A stretch of 64,000 nt of DNA, taken from NCBI RefSeq assembly GCF_032854445.1, contig NC_088307.1:22582017-22646016 (forward strand), written 5' to 3'. The position numbers and the translations under genes were made by a program. Positions within the stretch are counted from its first letter, which is position 1. Every line of letters begins with the position of its first letter. The notes beneath the pieces were generated by a model. It was not told the origin of the DNA, ran no database searches, and saw only the letters and a program-made list of their open reading frames with translations. Shown one piece after another: positions 29,201 through 41,200 of the stretch. The DNA is from Liolophura sinensis (lineage: Eukaryota > Mollusca > Polyplacophora > Chitonida > Chitonidae).

Positions 29201-32200
29201 CGAATTTGAACTTTGATATGGAATTCAAGCCTGGAATATCCACTGTCTGCCCGGCATCATTGAAAACTGATGACCGCTTCTCCCTTGTGTGTTACCGGCT
29301 TTATTTCTTATTTGTATAATTTCTTAGATACCTTTGTTTTGGGGAGCTAGTGTTAAACGTTGTTTTGGAAATGGATCTTGCGATTATCGACTTGGAACGT
29401 CTTTTTCGGACTACGAATGGTATATGAATGTCGGATATGACGCTTATATTTATTACGATACTCTGACTCGCTTTATCACGATACTCTGATGTGCTTTATC
29501 ACGATACTCTGGTGGACTTTATCACGATACTGTGGTAGGCTTTACCACGACACTCTGGTGGACTATTTCACGATATTCTGATAGGTTTTATCACGATACT
29601 CCGAATCGCTTTAACGCGATACTCTGATGGGCTTTGTCACGATACTCTGATGGACTTTACCACGATACTCTGGTGGACTTTATCACGATACTCTGATACG
29701 CTTTATCACGATACTCTGATAGGCTTTATCACGATACTCTGGTGGACTTTATCACGATACTCTGATGGGCTTTATCACGATACTTTGGTGAACTTTATCA
29801 CGATACCCTGGTGGGGTTTGTCACGATTCTCTACCGGGTTTTATCACGGTACTCTGATAGGCTTCACCATAATTCCCTGGTGGGCTCACCACGATACTCT
29901 GATGGGCTTTACCACAATGAGCTTCAGCATCACAGTGAGTAGTCAGTCTATATGTCTACAAACCTCATGAGAAGATCCACGTCAGTCTTGCCGATCATGT
30001 CACTCGGCCCCACGGGACCTGTGCTTAGGGTGGCGACGACAGCCTCCAGGGCAGGGTGGGTTTCGTTCGACACTGAAAATGGTTCATGCTCGTCATTTCT
30101 CAAATAATTTCTCCACAACATATCGAATATTGAGACACTAACTCTGCTAGGTTGGAAAAAAGTCATCCCACAATGTCTAATCTTTGATTCATTTCTTTGA
30201 CCACTGACGCTTTTCGTGAGTTCAGACTCGAAAGCAGTAAATGTGTAAAAGTAGGTCATTGAAGCCCTAAATCGTTCTTGCCCAAGATACTTGCCATTCA
30301 CTTGCCGGAAGGTTGTTTACTCTCGTATAGGCTGTAGCCTAAACTAATTAGCCTGTGACCTAAACTTTAAAGAGTTGTGACCTAATCTTGTTAAATGGTG
30401 GCCTTAATTTGTTAAGCTGTGGCCTAATCTTCTTTACCTGTGGCCAGCATTATGAAGGGAGGAAACCGGGCAGAGCCCGGGAAAAACCCACGACCATCCA
30501 CAGGTTGCTGGAAGACCTTCCTACGTACGGTCGGAGAGGAAGCCAGCATGAGCTGAACTTGAACTCACAGCGACCTCATTGGTAAGCGGCTCATTACGCT
30601 GCGCTAGCGTGCTAACCAACTTACTTGAAATATATGTAAGGCAGTACAACCATGGTACAAGGCACACAACACTCAAATAAGTAGACCTATGTATATATTT
30701 TCGCGATCTGACCAAATCAAAATTAAATGTGAGGTTCATTCAAAAACAAGTAAAATTCCAAATTGAAAGCCAATAATTTGTAAAAAAAAAACGTAGAAAA
30801 GTGACAATTCTTAGATTCAAGCATACATTTTTAAGAATTAAACTAACACTTACAATATTTGTTCCCGGGCTCTACCACGGTTGTCCAGAAGTTGTCCTTG
30901 AATGGTGCTACACCCAGAGCGTCAGCAAAAATGGAGGAGATCCCGATGTTCCAATTTGTCAGGCCTGGGTGGTAGTCCGTGCTAACACGGGCCTAGGGGT
31001 GAAGACGTGACAGGGGAGGTCACCGCTTGAGACTTATACTGACACTTGTACATTTCACCTGCTACTAATTAATCTTTGATCCAATGATGGGCATTTTGGA
31101 TTGGCGAATAAACCTGACCGGGTTATTTTGTTTAATTCAACTGAAAGATTGAGTGGATTTCAGATGAATATAAATTATTAATTATTTATTATTAATGTAA
31201 TATTATCAATGAAACGGATTTACACGTGCATTTCGCATAAAAAGACATCATTGTTAAACATTCTGTCACACTGATACAAGTAACTGAATATTATCTTTAA
31301 AAAACGAAACAATGTTATTTTGGAAGTTTATTCTTCAATATATCTCTGATCTTTTCGACACGCCCAGTAGCTACACTGTAAAAATAAAAACATGCCATGC
31401 GATATAAACAGAGTCCGCAGTACACTGTTCAAAGACAAATATTCGTTTCTGACCTTGCAGACGTTGTAATTGTTGACCGTATTTTGTTCTCCGAAAAATG
31501 CAAATCTAGTTTTTAAAGCCGTGGGGAATTATTTATGTAGGATCCACAGATCTTTGGACACATTATTGTGACAATGTTTCTCTCTGGATTGACCATTCTT
31601 GATAAGATCAGCCTAAATCCCTGAAACACATCTAATTGCCTTGGCGAAAATCATTCCATGGAATGGAGTCGCAATTTAAAGTCTCCAAGTTTATTTGTGT
31701 ATGAAACAGAAAGGTCTAACGAGATTATATGACTCAAGCTGATTGGCAAATAGACATACCTGGGTGACCACTGATATTTCAAGACTCTGAAGAATATGCC
31801 TGGGATTGGACATACAGTACTGAATTGTCAAGTCATTCTTAGCCGCACCTTCGCCCATTTGCATCAACCAATCACGTCCCAAGCTGATGGACGTCACCGT
31901 GGCATTGAGGCCGGCGAATTCTTGATCTAACCAATCCTGCACATACGACGAATGTCCTCATTACATAGATTTTGATTTCCAACATCTTCGGCAAAATTAT
32001 ATTCAAACTATTTCGAGGGTTATTTCAATATTAACATAAAACTGTAAGCACTAAAAATAACTGTTTACTTTCTAAATGTGAAAATAAAGATACTTCTGTT
32101 ACACTTAATAAACACGTTTTGGTATTTATTTATAAAAACTGTCTAGTAACTAATCACATTAGTTCATTAAAGTTAAACATATGAAATGGTTAAATAGTAA

Positions 32201-35200
32201 TGTGGTGGACAATTTGGTTAACATATTGAATAAACACATTCTTTGTGGCTAATAAATGTGTTTTATGAATGTATCAATCCGATAAACACGTTAAAACATG
32301 CGATATGTTTATAATATGAAGCCCATCTCTTTAAATGTAGTAATGATTATTATTACTTAATTAATTATATTAATTAATATAATTATATAATAATTATATA
32401 TATATTATATATATAATTATATAATTAATTAATTAATTATATTAATAATTAATATAATTAATTATTATATTATTAGTAATAACTAATACTAATTAATTTT
32501 AGTGTGTGTAGCTCTTCTGATTTTCTGTTTTCAAGCCATATCACTGTTATGATATCAAGGTGAACGTCTTTCTCCATGCCCCTCCAATAGTGTGGCTTCA
32601 GGAATTCTAGTTCGCGCGGACCACTTCGGTGGCCTAATGGTAAGAGAGCATCCGAAATCAGGACACCCGAAATCAAATCCCGGCTCAACTGAGAAGTTAG
32701 AGCAAGGAAACAGGACTGGTTGGCCCAGTGTCAGTATAATGTGACTGGGTGGGGTATGTTTCTTCATGATACTTCAGTGCCGGCACCATATTGGCGGCAT
32801 ACACTCGCCCTACCACAAGAAGACACCATATATATACATATATACACTTAATGATTTCTCGTCGTCATATGACCGAAAAATTGATAAATACGACGTTAAA
32901 TCCCAAGCATTCATTCATTCTAGTCTATTCCCCAGTGCTCCATCCCCACGTTTTAAGCCTCGTCAACTTTTTGCGATTGTCGAAATCGACCATTCAAATG
33001 AAAATAGGACATGGGCTATTTCATGCGATTGTGGCATAGGACAAATCGCATCGCATATGGAAAAGATTTGCCATAAAACGACAAATCGGATAGTGTGAAC
33101 GCAACTTTAAAATATCAACTAATAAATCAAGAACAACTAAAGAATGTGACAAACACACTGCATATCGTATACCTAAACTGTCGGAATAAATGCTCAGTTA
33201 ATAAGAACTTAAGCTTTTTTTTTTTTTGTTTCCTTGTTCACACTCTACCAGTAACACTTGAGTTCAATAATTGTTGAAATAATTTATTGCTTAGCAACAG
33301 AAAAGCATAGTAATGAACACATATTAATGAATTTAATCTTCTGTTAGGTTTGATCTCGCTCTCAGTTCTTAACTTACCTGTTCATAAGTAATAAGGCCCC
33401 ATTTCCTGGACTCCCTCAGCAAGTCAGTCCAAAAATTCTACAATATAAAATGGAGAATGTGATTCTTGGGGAAGAATGAACTATATCGTGCCTCTTTCGC
33501 TCCTCACATGCGGATATTGTCACGGTGTTAGACATTACCTTTAAAATTACATCATAGACGTCATTTGGAATGGTTAATTTTGTCTGCAATTTTAATTTTA
33601 TTCTATTGATAAAATAGTAACGTAGATAATGGCAAAAGGTAAGCAAAATTGTTCCTGTGCAATATACATTCACCTTATCCGTTGGAATGGCCTTTGTCTC
33701 TTCCACAATGAAGTCATAATTCCCGCCATTTTGCTTGGCGTATGTTGTCTTGGCGGACCTAAAGAAAATAACGAAATGTAAACTTGCCAAATTACTGACT
33801 GACAAAGAAATATACGGCCGAATTTAACATCCCATCGGTAAAGCGTAAATGTTCCTTTCATTTATATAAACACATATTTTGTTTCGTTTCTTCTTATTTT
33901 GTGATTTACTCCGTGTGATTGTTTTATGTGGGAAATCAGAAAGCATTTAATTTAAAAAGAAAAAAAAAAAGTTTAATAGTTTTTTATCTTATGGTATGGA
34001 AAAAACAGAAAAGAGATTATATAAAAATTTCATCTAGTAAATTCCTACTTCCATTGGGTTTAACGCTGTTATCACAGATATTTCACGTATATCATGGCCG
34101 TCACGTATGTGGGAGGAAGAAACGTGATGGAGCCCGAAGGAAACCGGACAGAGCCCGGAGGAAACCTCATATTGCTGAAAACCACCTTGTTTATTGTGAA
34201 CAACCTCCTGGCCTAAATCGCATTCGAGTGAGAAATACACCTTGATTCAAGGCATCGACATCATAGTTTATTTATTTATTTATTTATTTATTTATCTTAT
34301 TGTTTGACGACATGCTCAAATTTTTTTTTTTTTTGATTGGTGTTTTACGCCGTACTCAAGAATATTTCACTTATACGACGGCGGCCAGCATTATGGTGGG
34401 TGGAAACCGGGCAGAGCCCGGGGGAAACCCACGACCATCCACAGGTTGCAGGCAGACCTTCCCACTTACGGCGGGAGAGGAAGTGCTCAAAAATTGTTCA
34501 CTTATATGATAACGGTCAGTTTTATGGGTGGGGCAATCCTGAGTGCCCGGAGAAAACCACCAACCTTTGGCAAGTTCCTGATAAACTTAATTTGCCACTG
34601 ATGACGTACAGATATGCCGCTGGCTTTAAACGAAGGTTAACTATAGACTGGCAATACCAGTGTCATCGAGGGCGTATTGTCACCAAGGCCCCACAAAAGG
34701 CGTGAAAGCGGAGAATTATTTATATATTTATTTATTTGATTGGTGTTTTACGCCGTGCTCAAGAATGTTTCACTTATACGACAGCGGCCAGCATTGTGGT
34801 GGGAGGAAACCGGGCAGAGCCCGCATTGCTGAGAAGCTACTAGATCATTAGGCTGCGCAAGCGCGCTAACCAACTGAGCCACGGAGGCCCCGCCGAGAGT
34901 TAGAATACAGTAGACATAGCAGTACGTCATGGTCTGATGAATACGTACCACCAGCGGTTATGAGCCGAGACGGGCCATCCGGTTTTATTATACACGTACC
35001 TGAAGATAAAAACAACATACAACATACGAAGGGTTTGTTTCCATAATAAAAGATACATTTCATCATGGGGTTTCATAAACGGTTTGTCACTACAAAACAA
35101 AATGCATTTCACGAAGGTATTGTAGATTAATTTCCTCATATAAGCAATCTGAAATAGCCAAGCATGTGAAAACACTTCATTTTATGTAATTCCAGGCCAG

Positions 35201-38200
35201 TGGCGTCTAATGAATGGTTAATATCATCACTGCATTTTTGACCTAATTCTGCATAAGCCATGAGGTTAGGATTTATTTATTTGATTGACTACTATGTCAA
35301 CATTTGTATGAACAGTTAGAATAAAACCCTAACTGAGATAAATTGACAAGAGTAAAATTGTAGGTAGTTCACCGGTTCCGTGTGACCATTTGCCGATTAT
35401 CACACTGTCGTCGCTGTTCTCGTTTTACTCTCTGTGCTGTAATCTTAAACAAACTTACAAGCCCCAAGAATAAGAGTATAAGTTTATAGTAGGGGTGCTT
35501 GCGATTAAGAACCGGTGTCGCCAACCTAACCTAGCCAACTGTTTGCCGTTATTGTTACGTTATTTGTCCTTATAAACTGTCAACACCGGTGTTCCGGCAT
35601 AATCATAACTCCCTAGGCTTGTGTTGTTCTCCTGCAAGTCCAGAACAACTCACTGCATGCCGCTGGGGAAGACACTTGGCATGGGCACCCATGTGAGGAC
35701 GCCCCCTAGATCTCCTTTTGGGTACCACCAAGAGTCATACTGGACATATCTGGAAAACGAAACACTCTCGACATTGATGGCTTAATTTAATTATTCAATT
35801 GGTCTTTCACGCTGTAATCAAGAATATTTATTTGTACGGCGGAGGTAAATCTTTTTAATTACTATTATTTATTTATTCATGAAATTGGTGTTTGATGCCG
35901 TGTTCAAGAATTGTACACGAACAGTTTGAATAAACCCTGTAGCGGGGGCAAATCGATAACCGGATTTCACCGGTAATACGCGTGACCATTTACCAATTAT
36001 CCACTGATCTGGTTTTGCTCGCTGTGCAGAAGTTTTCTGTACACTTATAAGACTTTTACCGGGGATCAAAAATCGCTGCCCTTCGACAGTTATTTGACAA
36101 ACCCTCTGATTTAATGCCGAAACTGGACTAGCGAGAGCTGGATTTGAACCTGTAGCTTTTTCGGTCTGGGGTTAACCAGCTATGGCTAGATCTTTTTGCG
36201 CCCTGCTTTTAAACTGGACCGGGTGTATGTGCTGCAGTCTTAAGAAATGCTTCAGTTGCTACAGAAGCCGATAATAAAAAATGTGATTCCAACACAACAT
36301 TTTGAGTAATTTTAGACCAGTGTCGCCTAATAAATTGCAGTTAAAATCTTGCCATATTTTTTTACCCAATTCTGCCTTGCTGCTAGGGGCGTGTAAATTG
36401 CTACTATTCAAGCATTTACATCAACAGTTAGAATAAAACCCTTACTGAGGTAAACTGACAAAAGGCCGTATTACGTGTGACCATTTGCCAGCTATCACAC
36501 TGTCATCGCTGCTCTGGTCTTACTCTCTGTGCTGTACGTCTTTAATTATATTTTATAGCTAATTATGCAAAATCAATATCAAGTCGTCGAATAGGTAGTC
36601 CATAATGAAGAAAAGGAGATAACTGTATTAAAAATATTGAGGTGATAACGAAATGTGACCTCTATCAACTTCCAAAGCTAATTATACAAAAGCAATTTCA
36701 AGTCGTGAAATAGAAAGCCCATAATGTATCAGCATGTCCTACCTGTAAGGAATATTCATTTCATCCGCATAAGTTTTTACGTCGATAATAGTGTCTTCGT
36801 ACGTCTTGTTTTTCTCGGTAAGGTAATAATAGTAGGCCCCTGGAAACAAAAATCGATACAGTTCTACAAAACCATGTGTTACTCGTCACGCGGGAATGGG
36901 GCATTTACCATATTTACCGCTGTATCTATGACGTTTACTGTTTATTATATAATTACACATTGCTTTTTTTTTTATTTTTATTTCATATTTGCGTTTCATT
37001 TATGTTATTATTGTGGGCCTATTGGACATATTACACATGATTTAGTGTCATAAAAGACACGTGATGTCCCGATGTCAATTTGGTCACGTGGTGGGCACGC
37101 AGAATCCAGGGCCTAGTTTCACAAAACGGTGTACGATATTTTTTATCGAACATTTGTCGCACGATATTTTGTACGTCACAGTTACCGTACCATTGTCGTA
37201 TATATGCAATTATGGTACATGTATAACATCTTTGTAAAACAAGACAGTGGTCAGATAGCGCAGACAGCGCACAGTTAATATTAGTATACATATGTCAGTA
37301 GTGTATTTTAGATTGTTGTGTCAGTTTAGGTGCTAATCGCCTCGTTGAATTAAACCAGATGTAGGACAGAATGTCAAGGTAAAAGCCTCTCAATAACCGA
37401 TCACTTTCTTATTGCGGAAATGACATCTCAAGTGACGAGTCTAGCTGGCTATTATTGTAAGTGCCCTATCACTGATGTCTTGCAGTAAGCGTCATTATAT
37501 TGTATATACCTACATCTGCTTAAGCCAAGGTGCTGGAGGGGCATGTGTTTTGCTACTATTTATGCATTTACATGAACATTTTAGAATGAAACCTTAACCG
37601 AGTTAAATTGAAAAGAGGTCGGATTTCACGGGTTACGTGTTATCATATGTCAATTATCACAGTCATTGCTGCTCTGGCTTTACTCCCTGTGCTGTAAGTC
37701 TTTTATACCATTGTCTGTCCAGAATCCTAGGTAATTGTTCGTTAAATCAGCATTCCTGTAGGACAGATCACGCCCGTAGTAGTATCTCATCAAAGCTCCC
37801 CACTCGGCAATTCCCTGAAATCAAAAGCGTTTGTGTAAATACATGTATATCACCCAGTTTCAGTTGATGCATTTGTCCTCAAATCAAGCAAGTTGTTCTG
37901 GGGATATTGGTTGTTGTTGTTCTTGGATTTTTTTCTGAATTTAGGGGGGGGGGGAGACGTGGCCTGGTGGTTAGCGTGTTAGAGCAGCGCAATGGCCTAG
38001 GAGCCTGTCACCATTCGGTCGCCATGAGTTCAAGTCCAGCTCGTGCTGGCTTCCTCTCCATTCCTACGTGGCAAGATTTTCCAGCAGCTTGCGGATGGTT
38101 ATTGGTTTTCCGCAGATTCTGCCCGGTTTTCACCCACCACAATGCTGGTCGCCGTCGAACAAGTGAAATATTTTGTGTACGGCGTAAAAAACCAACTAAG

Positions 38201-41200
38201 TAAATAAATAAATTCTGGATTTAGTGTGTAACATGAACAGCATCAGTAGACTGTTGTGTGTAGTATCAGTCACACAAAGTGTTTAGTCAAAAGGCTGAGG
38301 AATTGTCCTGGAACAATACACCAGTGATAGATGAATGCTAAGGGAATGTCACACGCCTGCTACAAGTGTGCTACAAGTGAGCTTGAGGCATGCCACTGAA
38401 TGCATTTAGCACGTGTACGGAATTGTTGCTTTGGTAACGTTACCTGATTTATCCCTTGGTTGGAGTAGTACACAATGAAAGACGACTCGTACATCGCGGG
38501 GATATCATTGACGCCTCCCATGATGCCCCAGCTGATGACGTCATCCTCCTTGTAAACGGACGCTGCCATGAACTCGTTGAACGGGGAAATAAAGAGGACG
38601 TTTTGGTCATGGTCAAACAACAACAGCGGGCCGCCAACAATGCCGTAGTTTATTGATGCAGTTGTGTTGGTCCACCTGGTAATGTGAAGAACGAACACTT
38701 TAGAAAGAAGAGGAGCAGTTTCGGTTAAGAGCAGAATTAATACAACTGATTGAGTGAATTGTTAACTCTGGGATTGTTGTATATGTAGAATCTGAGATAA
38801 TTGCATTTATTTACCCCTTTGGTCCGGCATTTAAGGTTTCCTCAAAAATGTTTTCCTTATATGTTTATGGGCAGAGGAAACCAGGAATAACCCAATGCGC
38901 ATGTTTTAAGATACGACGTCACGACAACAGAGTGATGTACCTTGGCGCGGTAAGGTCAGTTTTGCCAGTGATATTGCAGCATTGAGTGGTTTAATTTTCA
39001 TTCATTCAAAACTCACTGGCCCATTTTCATAGAGGTATCCCCTGTCATGCTCCCGCCAAATGACACGTAACCCAGCTCATTCTTCTCTCCTGTGATTTTG
39101 AATGAGGGGAAAGCAGACGCCACAGAATCCCGATTACCGGAAGTTGTACCGGAAGTAGGGTTGCCATATTTCTGCATAGAAAAGACAGAGGAAACAGACG
39201 TTTTTAAAAGTGAAGTTTAAATGTTAAGATGGTGATAAGGAGCAAAATATTTTATTTTAATAGGAAGCATGTACGCAAAACAGCTCTTTTTAAGTATAAT
39301 TGCATATAGAATAGCAAGTTGCACTACCCCGTGTAAAAATGTATGGATGTTGACTTATTTGTCAAAATACTGTGTTGTCAAAAAGACCGAAGAAATAGGG
39401 TGCAGGAAAATAGAAAGGTGATAACATGATGTAGGCCTACCTGAGTAAAAATAACAGCGTTGAGAGTTTGGTACGTTCTTATGGACGCCGTGACCACGTT
39501 TTCCCCGGCATGATAGAGAAACTGTGTATCTTGCCATTGTCCCAGCTTGTCAGTACCACTAGAGGAGGACGTCTGGACAAGCTTCAAGCTCCCATCCCCT
39601 GACGAGTACTTTGTCCCATCTGCATAGAAATAGCTGGGGCCGCTGGGAAGCCATGTTTTATCGTTCACTTGGAGACTGTATGTTCCGTCAGTGACAATGC
39701 TGATGACAAATCCACGAGCTGTGGCCTTCTTTGCCGGGGCTGAAAGAACAAGATGAAAGGATTTATTTATTAATAAATTTTCATTTCTTTTAAACGCTGT
39801 TGTGAGGAAATTTTCACTTATATGACATTGGTCATGTTTGGGAGTGGAGAAAACTTGTGTGCTCTGAGTAAGTCAACGTCATTGGATATTTACCTCACAA
39901 ACATGCCGACTTAAAGCCGGAGCTGAAACAGTGAGAAGTTATTTCACAAATGAGAATTTATTATTTGTCAAAGACCGGTTTCACAAAATTATTTTTAAAA
40001 AATTCTCTGTTTAAGCAGCATAATGCAATCAGTACTGTAGAAGTATTGGAGAAACACACCTTGCTGGACTAGACCGCTTTCCAAAACAACGTTCAACACA
40101 ACCAAAGAACTAAGTCTATGAAGTATAAGAAAATAAAGTGGATTTATGTAAAGAGAATCTGGTTAGAGCCCGGGGGAAACCCACGACCATCCACAGATTG
40201 CCGACAGACCTTCCCACTTACGGCTGGAGAGGAAGCCAGGATGAGTTGGACTTGAACTCACAGCGACCGCATTGGTGAGGCTTCAGGGTCATTGCGTGCT
40301 AACCGTGCTAACGACATCTGTCACGGAGGCGTCAGATTCCAAATAACGACGGAAAGATGCACGGAATGTCCTAGGCAACTGAACATTCAATGGAGACAAG
40401 TGATCTTCAGATCGCCCTACATGCGCTATTCACTGGCTCATTAAATGACTTTATAATTAATTTTGAATGATGGCACAACTGCATTATAGTTTTGTGTTTC
40501 TGAAACGTGACGTGGAGAACGGCCTTACAGACAGGTAGCTCATTTCTACTGAAGTACACCGTTTATATTTTTAGTTAAGAGGTTGAAGCCGTCAGACAAT
40601 CACGTGACTTGTTAGATACAAGTCCGTTCAAAGTTTGTCACGCCCACTTTAGTTGATAGAAGAAATGTATACGCAAACTCTACTTTGTATGAAGCTAGCC
40701 GTCAAATAAAGTATTTCTCAACATTTAATCACACAAATTCAAAATTGTGTACAGTGAATGTTTGAATGTTACTGTTTGTGACGCGAATGTGTGTTTGTAT
40801 TTCTTCTGTTGGATTCAGAGCACGTTTATTAAGTTTATCGAACGATGGCTATGCAGCACTACTGACTTAATATTTTGCATTATGTTGATTTTTAATGCCT
40901 TAGCTCTTTTAATGATTTACACGATATGTCATCATACAGGTAATCAACTCGATGATCGTCTATCGGACGACGACTCGTATATGAATGTTGGACAATACAC
41001 TGCAAGGCGACTGACTGTATCTACTCTGAAGGCTACGGATTTGTCGCAGTAACACTTTGCCAGTTTGACTCGACTCTTGGTTGCGTTTTGGTACATAATA
41101 AATTCAGCTAAAGCTAAGCTGAAAAAACGGACGCTTAGCGATTTGTACTAGCAGAATTCAAAAGCTGACAAGCGTCACTAGACTTGAAATGCCCCTGACG

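Noticed and set aside
29455-29925. Minisatellite as an exon of paralog 1
   Set aside because: Flanking exons 13 and 14 join in phase without it, and the other paralog has no equivalent.
29650-29970. 106-residue ORF rich in W-W-T-L-S-R-Y-S-D
   Set aside because: By-product of the 23-bp minisatellite; three units make a 69-base period, so frames stay open.
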